Assembly: GCF_034676545.1 (NCBI RefSeq)
Contig: NZ_JAUCBZ010000011.1
Span: forward strand, 1 to 64,000
Direction: 5' to 3'
Length of the DNA: 64,000 nucleotides
Origin: Pararhodobacter sp.
Lineage (GTDB): Bacteria; Pseudomonadota; Alphaproteobacteria; Rhodobacterales; Rhodobacteraceae
The position numbers were made by a program, and so were the translations under genes. A model generated the notes under the pieces. That model was given only the letters and a program-made list of their open reading frames with translations. It made no database searches and had not been told where the DNA came from. Positions 1-8,569 of the stretch are shown piece by piece. Position 1 is the stretch's first letter; each line of letters begins with the position of its first letter.

Positions 1-1662
1 CCCAAGTGGCGTGTCGTTTGAGGTGAAGATCGCCTGTATCCGAGCGCTAGACAAGGATTTTCTGCCGCAAGCGGCACCTGCGGTCGCGCAGACTGCTGGA
101 TCTGGACGGATCAGACCGCGAAGCCGCTGTTTCCTTGCCCAGGGGCGGCGTTTTTCAGCGCAGCGGACAGATCTGTCCAGCCGCTTTCGTTCAGTTTGAG
201 CGTGGATCGCGATCATGCGCATAGCGGTGGCGCTCGCAATCGGCGGATAGCGGCGAGGATGGCGCGTACCATCGTGCCGGTGACAGCGACCTCGGCCAGC
301 TGGAAGGTGATGGTGCGGGCGTGACGGACCACACGTGCCCCGATCTTGATCAGCTTCAGTTGCAGGCTGGTCAACGACCAGTCGGCCATGGCCTCGGGCA
401 GCTCGATGCAGCGCAAGAAGGTGGCCAGGTTGTACGCCAGGGCGTGCAGTTGCAGCCGCACCTCATTGTCGCGGAACTTCCGGCACGACAGCCGCGTCCA
501 GCGAAAGGCGTATTTGCCCTCTTTGATGTGCTGCTCGGCGGTGCCGCGCTGGTTGTAGAACCGCACCACCCAGTCCGGCTCCATCGGCAGGTTGGTGACG
601 ATGAAGCCGACACGCGGGAACAGTTCGCCCGGATGCCATTCGATCTTGGCGATCACCCGGCGTTCCTTGTCCCAGGACGCCGCCTGATACTCGAATTCCT
701 CGAAGAACCGCTTGACCTTGGTCAGTGACGGCCGCCCGACAGGGCGCGTTAGCCGATGCGCGATCTTGTCCTTGAGGACCGCGTTTGCGGGCAGCCGGAT
801 GGCGTAGAAGAACCGCGCTTCTTCCAATCGCTCATAGATCGCCGGGATCGCGTAGGCAGCATCGGCCCGGAAGAACCTGCCACCAAGGTCGCGCTCCGCG
901 TAGCGCGCAATGACGGGGTCGAGAACATCACGCCAGCCATCGGCGCTGTGGACGTTGCCATGGCGCAGGGCGCAGCGTTCCAGCATCCCGAACTGGTTGA
1001 ACAGAAAGTTGGGGTGATAGCAGCTACAGTCGAAATGGCCATTCCAGGCAGACCCTTCCTGGTCGCCATGGGTCGGGCTGACCGAGCTGTCCATGTCCAG
1101 AACGATGTACTTCAGCCCGTTACGGTCATGGAACCGGTCGATCCATTGCCCGTTCAGGTCGGCCAGCGCGGCACGGTTCCCGGCCAGAGCCAGCGTCTCG
1201 GTCTCGAACCGTCCCATCTGCGATGCCGAGGCCGCTTGTGCATCGACCGCTCTGCCGCCGACAACTTGGCGCATGACCGGATCGCAGGCGAGACGGTTGG
1301 CGTCGTTGACATCCTCGTATCCGGCCAGCCGCCCAAAGACTGATTGCCGGAACAGGCCGTCGAGCCGATGGACCGTGTTCTTGCCAGAGCGAGTATCGCG
1401 CAGCGCCGCTGACGCCAAATCGGACAACCCGAGCGCGTCATCAAGCTCGCGCATCACCAGAAGGCCGCCGTCGGAACTGAGCTGCGTGCCGCGAAATTCC
1501 AGCCGCACGCGAGGGTCGAAATCCACCCGATCTGCCCGTTGCAAGCCCGCACCCTCTGGGTGATCCATGAAACGCGCCCCTCGCAGCCTTCAACACCATG
1601 TTTTATATAGGAAATATAATGGTCAGGACAGCGAAATCAGCGCCTTACTTGGGAAATGTGGG
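1..1662 (-). mobile_element. IS1380-family element, copy A (outer end cut by window edge)
   Basis: This is an inverted copy of the element at 2487-4157. The two encode the same transposase protein. Its inner end at 1647-1662 reads, on the minus strand, CCCACATTTCCCAAGT, identical to the left terminus of copy B. By comparison with copy B, about 9 bases of its other end lie before position 1. It has cut off the 5' part of a uracil-DNA-glycosylase-like gene that continues from 1663. The five bases after the element are TTTGC; the matching target duplication, if present, lies outside the window. Confidence 0.93.
213..1568 (-). CDS. IS1380-family transposase (copy A)
   Basis: A 451-residue DDE transposase, the usual length for IS1380. 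The acidic residues expected for catalysis are visible: the first D in LDMDSSV near residue 158, the second D in FRADAAYA near residue 238, and the E in QRGTAEQHIKEGK near residue 345. It should cut and join the element ends. The protein is the same as that of copy B at 2581-3936, which suggests recent duplication. The reading frame is intact, so it is probably active and could serve both copies. Confidence 0.95.
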   Translation of the reverse strand: MDHPEGAGLQRADRVDFDPRVRLEFRGTQLSSDGGLLVMRELDDALGLSDLASAALRDTRSGKNTVHRLDGLFRQSVFGRLAGYEDVNDANRLACDPVMRQVVGGRAVDAQAASASQMGRFETETLALAGNRAALADLNGQWIDRFHDRNGLKYIVLDMDSSVSPTHGDQEGSAWNGHFDCSCYHPNFLFNQFGMLERCALRHGNVHSADGWRDVLDPVIARYAERDLGGRFFRADAAYAIPAIYERLEEARFFYAIRLPANAVLKDKIAHRLTRPVGRPSLTKVKRFFEEFEYQAASWDKERRVIAKIEWHPGELFPRVGFIVTNLPMEPDWVVRFYNQRGTAEQHIKEGKYAFRWTRLSCRKFRDNEVRLQLHALAYNLATFLRCIELPEAMADWSLTSLQLKLIKIGARVVRHARTITFQLAEVAVTGTMVRAILAAIRRLRAPPLCA

Positions 1663-2000
1663 TTTGCTTTCCCGGCTATCATGTGAATGGCAGCGACCTG
1701 CCGCCACCACCACGCTGCGCGGCAACGTGGCGAAGCCGGGCGCTGGACGCGCTCAATCAGGTAAGGCTCACTATCTTGATCGGGGGTTACGCCCATGGTT
1801 GGCACCTGGGCGCAGACGCACGCAAGGCGGGCGTAACAGCCACTGTTGCTGACTGGCGCCATTGGGCGCCGGTAGTCGTGCCGCTGCCGCACCCTTCCTG
1901 GCGCAACAACGCGTTTCTGCGCCGCAATCCCTGGTTCGGGACAGAACTCCTTCCGGCACTCCGTCTGCGTGTCCGCGAGGTCATGGATCAGACAGACTGA
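1663..2000 (+). pseudogene. Uracil-DNA glycosylase family protein, 3' fragment
   Basis: About 112 residues of the C-terminal part of a UDG-superfamily protein. The sequence shows a FPGY...DLPPPPRCA stretch, LTILIGGYAHGWHLG, and the PLPHPSWRN segment with NPWF and LLPALRLRV. These are typical of the small UDG-like proteins that excise uracil or related bases. The N-terminal half is missing because IS1380 copy A ends at 1662. An ATG at 1656, supplied by the IS end, gives an open frame, but the product would lack the N-terminal catalytic region. The stop is 16 bases before the DUF427 start, so the two were probably co-transcribed. Confidence 0.8.
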
Positions 2001-2016
2001 CAAAAGGGGGCGCCAA

Positions 2017-2298
2017 ATGGTCAAGGCAATCTGGAACGGCAAAGTCATCGCAGAAAGCGACGCTACCGTTGTTGTCGAAGGCAATCACTACTTTCCGATC
2101 GAAAGTGTGCGGGCAGTGTACCTATCGCAAAGCACGCGCGAAACGGTTTGCCCCTGGAAGGGAACTGCATCGTACTACTCACTAGAGGTGGACGGAAAGA
2201 CCAACCCTGATGCGGCTTGGTATTACCCATCTCCCAGGTCGGCGGCAGCGCAAATAAGGGGCATGGTCGCCTTTTGGCGCCGCGTACAGGTGAGCTGA
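2017..2298 (+). CDS. DUF427 domain-containing protein
   Basis: A 93-residue single-domain protein. The DUF427 pattern is clear: an N-terminal WNGKVIAESD strand, VVVEGNHYFP, the TVCPWKGTASYY motif, and a C-terminal AAWYYPSPRSAA helix. DUF427 has a small beta-tent fold; its biochemical role is not established. The ATG at 2017 is preceded by AAAAGGGGG at 2002-2010. The long upstream extension of the frame overlaps the preceding relic and is not supported. The gene is intact, unlike its neighbours on both sides. Confidence 0.88.
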   Translation: MVKAIWNGKVIAESDATVVVEGNHYFPIESVRAVYLSQSTRETVCPWKGTASYYSLEVDGKTNPDAAWYYPSPRSAAAQIRGMVAFWRRVQVS

Positions 2299-2345
2299 GC
2301 CGGACCGGCCCAAATACGCATTGGAAATCAAGAAAGGACTTAACG

Positions 2346-2486
2346 ATGGAACTGGGATTTATCGGTCTCGGACGAATGGGCGGCAACATGGTCCGGCGGC
2401 TGTCGAAGGCCGGGCATCAATGTCACGTTCACAGTGCAAACCAGACGACGAGGGAGGCGTTGGCAAAAGAAGTCGGCACAGTCAGC
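2346..2486 (+). pseudogene. gnd: 6-phosphogluconate dehydrogenase (decarboxylating), 5' part, split by IS1380 copy B
   Basis: The first 47 codons of a gnd of the short (about 330-residue) bacterial type. The start MELGFIGLGRMGGNMVRR holds the GxGxxG nucleotide-binding loop. The frame is cut after the codons for VGTVS by the IS at 2487. Joining 2486 to 4163 restores VGTVS-YADIGSLVAAL in frame. The intact enzyme would oxidise and decarboxylate 6-phosphogluconate to ribulose 5-phosphate in the cytoplasm. As it stands no complete enzyme can be made. Confidence 0.92.
2482..2486. repeat. 5-bp target-site duplication TCAGC (left copy; right copy at 4158-4162)
   Basis: TCAGC precedes the IS at 2482-2486 and follows it at 4158-4162. 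Removing the IS and one copy gives an uninterrupted gnd frame. This fixes the element boundaries at 2487 and 4157. IS1380 elements are known to make 4-5 bp duplications. Confidence 0.9.
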
Positions 2487-4157
2487 CCCACATTTCCCAA
2501 GTAAGGCGCTGATTTCGCTGTCCTGACCATTATATTTCCTATATAAAACATGGTGTTGAAGGCTGCGAGGGGCGCGTTTCATGGATCACCCAGAGGGTGC
2601 GGGCTTGCAACGGGCAGATCGGGTGGATTTCGACCCTCGCGTGCGGCTGGAATTTCGCGGCACGCAGCTCAGTTCCGACGGCGGCCTTCTGGTGATGCGC
2701 GAGCTTGATGACGCGCTCGGGTTGTCCGATTTGGCGTCAGCGGCGCTGCGCGATACTCGCTCTGGCAAGAACACGGTCCATCGGCTCGACGGCCTGTTCC
2801 GGCAATCAGTCTTTGGGCGGCTGGCCGGATACGAGGATGTCAACGACGCCAACCGTCTCGCCTGCGATCCGGTCATGCGCCAAGTTGTCGGCGGCAGAGC
2901 GGTCGATGCACAAGCGGCCTCGGCATCGCAGATGGGACGGTTCGAGACCGAGACGCTGGCTCTGGCCGGGAACCGTGCCGCGCTGGCCGACCTGAACGGG
3001 CAATGGATCGACCGGTTCCATGACCGTAACGGGCTGAAGTACATCGTTCTGGACATGGACAGCTCGGTCAGCCCGACCCATGGCGACCAGGAAGGGTCTG
3101 CCTGGAATGGCCATTTCGACTGTAGCTGCTATCACCCCAACTTTCTGTTCAACCAGTTCGGGATGCTGGAACGCTGCGCCCTGCGCCATGGCAACGTCCA
3201 CAGCGCCGATGGCTGGCGTGATGTTCTCGACCCCGTCATTGCGCGCTACGCGGAGCGCGACCTTGGTGGCAGGTTCTTCCGGGCCGATGCTGCCTACGCG
3301 ATCCCGGCGATCTATGAGCGATTGGAAGAAGCGCGGTTCTTCTACGCCATCCGGCTGCCCGCAAACGCGGTCCTCAAGGACAAGATCGCGCATCGGCTAA
3401 CGCGCCCTGTCGGGCGGCCGTCACTGACCAAGGTCAAGCGGTTCTTCGAGGAATTCGAGTATCAGGCGGCGTCCTGGGACAAGGAACGCCGGGTGATCGC
3501 CAAGATCGAATGGCATCCGGGCGAACTGTTCCCGCGTGTCGGCTTCATCGTCACCAACCTGCCGATGGAGCCGGACTGGGTGGTGCGGTTCTACAACCAG
3601 CGCGGCACCGCCGAGCAGCACATCAAAGAGGGCAAATACGCCTTTCGCTGGACGCGGCTGTCGTGCCGGAAGTTCCGCGACAATGAGGTGCGGCTGCAAC
3701 TGCACGCCCTGGCGTACAACCTGGCCACCTTCTTGCGCTGCATCGAGCTGCCCGAGGCCATGGCCGACTGGTCGTTGACCAGCCTGCAACTGAAGCTGAT
3801 CAAGATCGGGGCACGTGTGGTCCGTCACGCCCGCACCATCACCTTCCAGCTGGCCGAGGTCGCTGTCACCGGCACGATGGTACGCGCCATCCTCGCCGCT
3901 ATCCGCCGATTGCGAGCGCCACCGCTATGCGCATGATCGCGATCCACGCTCAAACTGAACGAAAGCGGCTGGACAGATCTGTCCGCTGCGCTGAAAAACG
4001 CCGCCCCTGGGCAAGGAAACAGCGGCTTCGCGGTCTGATCCGTCCAGATCCAGCAGTCTGCGCGACCGCAGGTGCCGCTTGCGGCAGAAAATCCTTGTCT
4101 AGCGCTCGGATACAGGCGATCTTCACCTCAAACGACACGCCACTTGGGGAATGCAGG
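2487..4157 (+). mobile_element. IS1380-family element, copy B (1671 bp, complete)
   Basis: It is bounded by 16-bp terminal inverted repeats with 13 matches: CCCACATTTCCCAAGT at 2487-2502, and CCTGCATTCCCCAAGT on the minus strand at 4142-4157. TCAGC is duplicated on both sides. It carries one transposase gene reading rightward. It is inserted in gnd, in inverted orientation to copy A about 0.8 kb away. Confidence 0.95.
2581..3936 (+). CDS. IS1380-family transposase (copy B)
   Basis: A 451-residue DDE transposase with the same protein sequence as the product at 213-1568. Catalytic-type residues lie in LDMDSSV, FRADAAYA and GTAEQHIKEGK. The ATG at 2581 gives MDHPEG and the frame is intact up to LRAPPLCA. 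It lies wholly inside the element, with about 94 bases before the start and 220 after the stop. It mobilises IS1380 ends; promoter sequences were not confirmed. Confidence 0.95.
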   Translation: MDHPEGAGLQRADRVDFDPRVRLEFRGTQLSSDGGLLVMRELDDALGLSDLASAALRDTRSGKNTVHRLDGLFRQSVFGRLAGYEDVNDANRLACDPVMRQVVGGRAVDAQAASASQMGRFETETLALAGNRAALADLNGQWIDRFHDRNGLKYIVLDMDSSVSPTHGDQEGSAWNGHFDCSCYHPNFLFNQFGMLERCALRHGNVHSADGWRDVLDPVIARYAERDLGGRFFRADAAYAIPAIYERLEEARFFYAIRLPANAVLKDKIAHRLTRPVGRPSLTKVKRFFEEFEYQAASWDKERRVIAKIEWHPGELFPRVGFIVTNLPMEPDWVVRFYNQRGTAEQHIKEGKYAFRWTRLSCRKFRDNEVRLQLHALAYNLATFLRCIELPEAMADWSLTSLQLKLIKIGARVVRHARTITFQLAEVAVTGTMVRAILAAIRRLRAPPLCA

Positions 4158-5011
4158 TCAGCTATGCCGACATCGGGTCTTTGGTCGCAGCTTTGGCAGC
4201 GCCTCGTGTAGTCTGGCTGATGGTTCCCGCCGGTGAAGTAACCGAGCAGGTGTTGACCGAGCTGGGCCAACTTTGCACATCAGGCGACGTCATCATCGAT
4301 GGAGGCAATAGCCATTTCAAAGAGAGCGTTGCGCGCGCCCAGATGCTGGCCGCTAAAGGCATCCTGATGGTTGATTGCGGAACCAGCGGAGGTGTTTTTG
4401 GGTTGGCTCGTGGATACTCACTGATGCTAGGCGGGGCAAATGAGGCAATCGGGCGGATCGTGCCTATTCTTGACACGCTCGCACCGGGGATAGATGCGGC
4501 CGCAAGAACACCTGCCCGCGATGGTGGACCTCAAGCTCCGGGTGAGGCTGGATGGCTCCATTGTGGCAAGCCCGGCTCCGGCCACTATGTGAAAATGATC
4601 CATAATGGGATCGAGTACGGTATGATGCAGGCCATGGCCGAAGGTTTCGCGCTGTTCGCCTCGGCAGGTCATGCAGTGGTGGAAGAAGATTACCGCTATG
4701 ACCTTGACCTCGCCGCTATCGCAGAAGTCTGGCGGCGTGGCAGCGTAGTCAGTTCATGGCTGCTGGATCTTGGGGCCGACGCTCTGGCCAGCAATCCGAC
4801 GCTGGATCAGTATTCTACCGAAGTCGCTGATAGTGGTGAAGGTCGGTGGACGATTGAAGCGGCCATCGACCAGCGCACCTCGGCGCAAGTGCTCGCCGCA
4901 GCGCTGTTTGCCCGTTTTTCGTCGCGCGAAAAAAATGAACTGGGCAATCGTTTCCTGTCGGCCCTGCGCAATAAATTCGGCGGCCACCCAAGCCTTTCTT
5001 CCAAGGGCTGA
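4158..5011 (+). pseudogene. gnd: 6-phosphogluconate dehydrogenase (decarboxylating), 3' part
   Basis: About 282 residues that complete the gene begun at 2346. Visible landmarks are VVWLMVPAGEVTE, the IIDGGNSHF substrate loop, GTSGGVFGLARGYSLMLGG, and the catalytic-lysine segment GHYVKMIHNGIEYG followed by MMQAMAEGF. Typical gnd proteins end at or just after RNKFGGH. Here the frame runs a few residues further (PSLSSKG), which matches a junction with unrelated TraA-derived sequence near 4985-5035. An in-frame ATG at 4151 lies inside the IS terminus. Without the 5' part the fragment lacks the nucleotide-binding loop. Confidence 0.9.
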
Positions 5012-5029
5012 AGAGGGAATGGCGGTGAG

Positions 5030-5700
5030 GTAACCCCGCCGCCTCCCAGGTCTTACAGGCCGCGTCCAGCATAGCGCTCTTCCCCGTCCCGGCATGGCCG
5101 ATGATGATCCCGAGACTACAGCCGTCGGTGACATGGGCAAGCGCCTCGGCCTGCTCGGCGGACAGGATCAGATCCTGCGCCTCGGCGCGGGCAAGGGCTG
5201 TATCGCGGTCGCGGACGTCATCGTCATCGCCGCGCGGTGTAGCCGCTGTTCGACCTCGAGCAAGTCGCGCGTGGTGAAGCGCTCGCCGCCGCGCACATCC
5301 TACCCCTGCGCCACCGGGTCGGGTGCCCTGCGCATGGCGCCCAGCACCGCGTTGAACTGGCCCGGACCTTCGCCGTAACGGTATACGCAAGCGGCCATGT
5401 CGCGGCGGGTGAAGGCCGCTTACTGCCGGGCGAGCACGTCGAGCGCTAGGCTCGGGTCCGCGATGATCCGGGGGCCGTTCTCGCGCGCGATGGCGCGGTT
5501 CAACTCGGCGCGGTCGGCCTTTTCACCTGCTCGCACGATCCGCTGCGCGGGCGCGCCGATCTTGTCCTGCGGCTTCAGTAAGATGCTCTGCGCGTTGAGG
5601 CTGCAGTGATCGATCCATGCGTCGATGTCGAGTCCGGCGAGCCGTGCATTGGCGAACTCCGCCCAGCCTTCCCACCAGTGTCCGAGCAGGTCCGTCCGTT
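5030..5700 (-). pseudogene. traA: TraA-type conjugative relaxase/helicase, internal fragment
   Basis: Translating the minus strand gives a recognisable middle part of a Ti/Rhizobium-type TraA. In order: WAEFANARLAGLDIDAWIDH and SLNAQSI (end of the relaxase domain), RAELNRAIAREN, AAFTRRDMA, YRYGEGPGQFNAVLGAM, GGERFTTRDLLEVE, then the helicase Walker A region GHAGTGKSAMLDAACKTWEAAG. The frame is broken by at least two stops and by frameshifts, and both ends are missing. It abuts the gnd tail at about 5010-5035, a deletion or recombination junction. It is a relic of a lost transfer region. Confidence 0.8.
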
Positions 5701-5922
5701 TCTACGCGCGCCGCCTCGAAACAACTCTTGTGCCGCAACTGCGAGCAAATGCTTCGTCGGCAGCGTGGCTAAACAGGAATGTCGGCAAAATCCCGCGATC
5801 CAGTCATCTGCTTAGGTTTAGATTAAGCTTGTGCAGCGAATATCTCCTTCGATGGGCCGCATTGCAGCGATATCAGCTCTCGCCCAAAGGCAGCTTTGGG
5901 CCGGGCAGGTCAGTTGTGGCGC

Positions 5923-6522
5923 TTAGTCCAGATCCACGTCCCCCAAGCGCGGGGCATGGACATGCGTTCGGACCAGTAACGCAGCGGCCGCGCCGGCGAT
6001 GGCACCGAAGAGGTGCGCTTCCCAAGACACGCCGGGTTGGCCCGGAAGAACGCCCCAGAGAATGGAACCATATAGGACCCCGACCACCAATGCCGCGCCT
6101 AGCGTGATCAGCGAGCGATCCACGAGGCCGCGCACGACGAGGAAACCGAACCAGCCGAAGACGAGCCCCGACGCACCGATATGGATGGCCGAGGTGCCGA
6201 ACAGCCAGACGAGGCCTCCCCCGAGGCCGATCACCACGGCGTTCACCGGCAGCAAGGCCCGCGTGGTTGTTGCCACCAGCAGTCCACCCATCACCAGAAG
6301 TGGCGGCGTATTGGCCATCAGGTGCCCGAAACTTCCATGCAGGAGGGGCATTGCGATGATACCATCCAACCCACCGAGGTACCGTGGGATCAGTCCGAAC
6401 GCCGGGTTCAGGCCGTAGCCGGTGATCCAGTTGACGACCTGGATCGCCCAGAGCAGGGCGATAAAGGCGACAAGCGCCGCGGCGCTGCGCAGGAAGGCGT
6501 GCATGTGATCCCGGTTTGTCAT
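5923..6522 (-). CDS. Rhomboid-family intramembrane serine protease
   Basis: A 199-residue protein with about six hydrophobic segments. It carries the rhomboid signature: HGSFGHLMANT (oxyanion-side His/Asn) near residue 62, the catalytic serine in GASGLVFG near residue 118, and the catalytic histidine in SWEAHLFGAIAG near residue 168. Rhomboids cut single-pass membrane proteins inside the bilayer. The start MTNRDHMHAF is the first ATG of the frame. It is not in an operon with its neighbours, and its substrate cannot be told from sequence. Confidence 0.9.
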   Translation of the reverse strand: MTNRDHMHAFLRSAAALVAFIALLWAIQVVNWITGYGLNPAFGLIPRYLGGLDGIIAMPLLHGSFGHLMANTPPLLVMGGLLVATTTRALLPVNAVVIGLGGGLVWLFGTSAIHIGASGLVFGWFGFLVVRGLVDRSLITLGAALVVGVLYGSILWGVLPGQPGVSWEAHLFGAIAGAAAALLVRTHVHAPRLGDVDLD

Positions 6523-6826
6523 CGCGGCGACAGTAGACGTCTCCGCAAGGCCTTCAACGGCTTTCGCGCACTATTGGGAAACGGCTAGGGGACCGAGGTT
6601 CAGGACGGCGAACCTCCCCACGGCCCAAACCAAGAGCGCCGCTGCCTACCGAAGGCTGTGACTAGGCATCAGAGCCTCATCTCCAAGAATGGTGAACGCC
6701 ATTCCACCCATTGTCTCCGTCCGTCGAAGCAAGACCGAAGCGAACGCAGTTCGGCAGCGATCAAATCTGCTTGCTATCGTTAGTGTTGTTTTGTATCGCC
6801 GCACCATTATAGATGGAGTCGGCGTC
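6523..6826. other. Intergenic region between divergent rhomboid and secreted-protein genes
   Basis: About 300 bases with no supportable gene. It must hold the promoters of both divergent genes. No strong palindrome or repeat was seen. Confidence 0.5.
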
Positions 6827-7483
6827 ATGAAACACAAGGTCCAGACCGCGGCAGCCGCCGCGGCCATCACCGTATCGAGCCTCGTCGGTTCGGTCGAGCC
6901 GGCGCAAGCCTACCAGGTCGACTGCGCCATTCTGCTCTGTCTCGCGGGCGGCTGGCCGGCATCGGCGCCCTGTGCCCATGCGCGTGCGGTCTTCATCCGC
7001 AGAATCACACCCTGGCCGATCGAGCCACCCTTGCAGATCTGGCGTTGCCCGATGGGGGCGTCGTTCAACGCCCCTGCCCCGCTCTCGCCGATGGAACGGC
7101 TTTACGACATCGCCTTCCGAGAGGTGCCTCAAGTCAGCGTGCCGCAAGCTCCTCTCCCTCTGGTCGAAGTCCAGTCAGACGAGCAGGCCGACATCGACAT
7201 TTCGGGCGACGCCTTCGACTTCGTCCGCAGCATCCGTGTCTTTCACATCCAGTTCAGCCAACGCGAAAACGGTGAAGGCGACTGCAACACCTACGACACC
7301 ACGCGCCTCGGATCCTATGGTGTGCAGGGTGACTATCGATGGACACGGTCGAGTGTCGCCCAGGTCCCGCCCGCATCACAGCTGCCCGACACCGCGCACT
7401 GTAACTGGGTCAGTTACCGATCAGTCTTCGTGGACTGGCGGGATCATGAGGGGAACTACGGTTTCGAAGAGGTCCGCTACTGA
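6827..7483 (+). CDS. Secreted protein of unknown function
   Basis: A 218-residue protein starting MKHKVQTAAAAAAITVSS with an Ala-X-Ala cleavage-like site (EPAQAYQ) near residue 28, so it is probably exported to the periplasm. The start at 6827 is preferred over the earlier in-frame ATG at 6689 because it gives a proper signal peptide and follows a purine-rich AGATGGAG. The mature part has six cysteines and ends in a beta-rich region with SVFVDWRDHEGNYGFEEVRY. I do not recognise a domain. It is separated by about 240 bases from the next gene. Confidence 0.65.
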   Translation: MKHKVQTAAAAAAITVSSLVGSVEPAQAYQVDCAILLCLAGGWPASAPCAHARAVFIRRITPWPIEPPLQIWRCPMGASFNAPAPLSPMERLYDIAFREVPQVSVPQAPLPLVEVQSDEQADIDISGDAFDFVRSIRVFHIQFSQRENGEGDCNTYDTTRLGSYGVQGDYRWTRSSVAQVPPASQLPDTAHCNWVSYRSVFVDWRDHEGNYGFEEVRY

Positions 7484-7721
7484 ACTTGCCCGGGCCTGCC
7501 CGGGGCAGGTCCGCACCCGATCATCTTGCACCTGTGACGGTGCACCGAACCCAAAAAGAGAAACGACGCCAGACCGAAAAGCCTGACGCCGCGCTAGAAG
7601 AACCCGTGAACAAGGATCTTCTAGCGCACTGTCCGAACCGCCGCAACCAGCAAAGTTGTTTTGCTGGCAAAAATGTTGTTTGCTCTCGGCATGGGGTCGT
7701 CTCTCACAGGAGACACCGACC

Positions 7722-8564
7722 ATGGAACCCACGACCGGCCTGATCCTGAGACGGATCACCCAGACAGAGCTGTCCGTTTCCGCCCACAAGCTGGCAACAC
7801 TCATCCTCGACGCCATTGCGTGGAAAGATGGTTACAACGGGCTGCCGCGCGGGACGGCCGCCTTCACCCTCGCCGACCTGGCGTCGAAGATGGGCATCTC
7901 CCGCCAGTACCTGACCGAGCTGCTGGCTGAACTCGAGGCGTCCGAGCTGGAGCTGAGACGCGAGAAGCCCAACGGCAAGTTCGCGCCTTGGCTCTTCCGC
8001 TTCACGGCCTTCGATACTGAAGGCAGCGATCAGGATGTTGCGTCAGGCACAGGCGACACATCACTATCTAAAGAAAGAAATAACAAAACTATTTTCTCGG
8101 GACAGATCACTATTTCTGAAGCATCAAACGTCTTTCAGACGTGTTGGGCGGAGCTGATCAAGGCCGCGAAGAGAGCTCTGCCCTGCTGGAACGTCGACAC
8201 GCGGGTGATCTGGGACCGCTTTCTTGCCTTCAATCGGGCGCGCGGGAACGACAGGGTTCCTGCCGGCTACCTGCTCGGGTTCATGCGCCGATGGCGAACC
8301 TCACCCGGTTCGGAAAGTCGATCGGCGGAAACTCCAACCCCGCAGCAGGCGGCTGACCCACGGGACCGTGAGCTGAACGATCAGATCAAGGCCGCACCCA
8401 GCGGCAACCGGCAGTTTCATGCGTCAGACCTGTGTCGCCTCATCGGGCAGGCGGCCTATGAGGCTCGCGTTCTCAACGTCATACGGCAGTTCGGCTGTCC
8501 AAGGTTCACCGCGATGCTCGCCGTTCATGGGAGGGCCGTGATGGCTGGCGAGATTTCGCGATGA
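7722..8564 (+). CDS. Helix-turn-helix (winged-helix-like) protein, plasmid-associated
   Basis: A 280-residue protein. Residues 45-75 (AAFTLADLASKMGISRQYLTELLAELEASE) form a clear helix-turn-helix followed by a charged wing. The middle part has a conserved-looking region with FQTCWAELIKAAKRALPCWNVDTRVIWDRFLAFN, and the C-terminus ends FTAMLAVHGRAVMAGEISR. The ATG at 7722 has CAGGAGA just upstream, so the longer frame from 7656 is not used. It could be a replication-type or regulatory DNA-binding protein; this is not resolved. Its stop lies 6 bases before the IS5-family element, so the original 3' end may have been altered. Confidence 0.65.
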   Translation: MEPTTGLILRRITQTELSVSAHKLATLILDAIAWKDGYNGLPRGTAAFTLADLASKMGISRQYLTELLAELEASELELRREKPNGKFAPWLFRFTAFDTEGSDQDVASGTGDTSLSKERNNKTIFSGQITISEASNVFQTCWAELIKAAKRALPCWNVDTRVIWDRFLAFNRARGNDRVPAGYLLGFMRRWRTSPGSESRSAETPTPQQAADPRDRELNDQIKAAPSGNRQFHASDLCRLIGQAAYEARVLNVIRQFGCPRFTAMLAVHGRAVMAGEISR

Positions 8565-8569
8565 CGTTG

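Noticed and set aside
1..4157. A composite transposon made by the two IS1380 copies
   Set aside because: Copy B has its own 5-bp duplication inside gnd, and copy A cuts a different gene, so they look like separate insertions.
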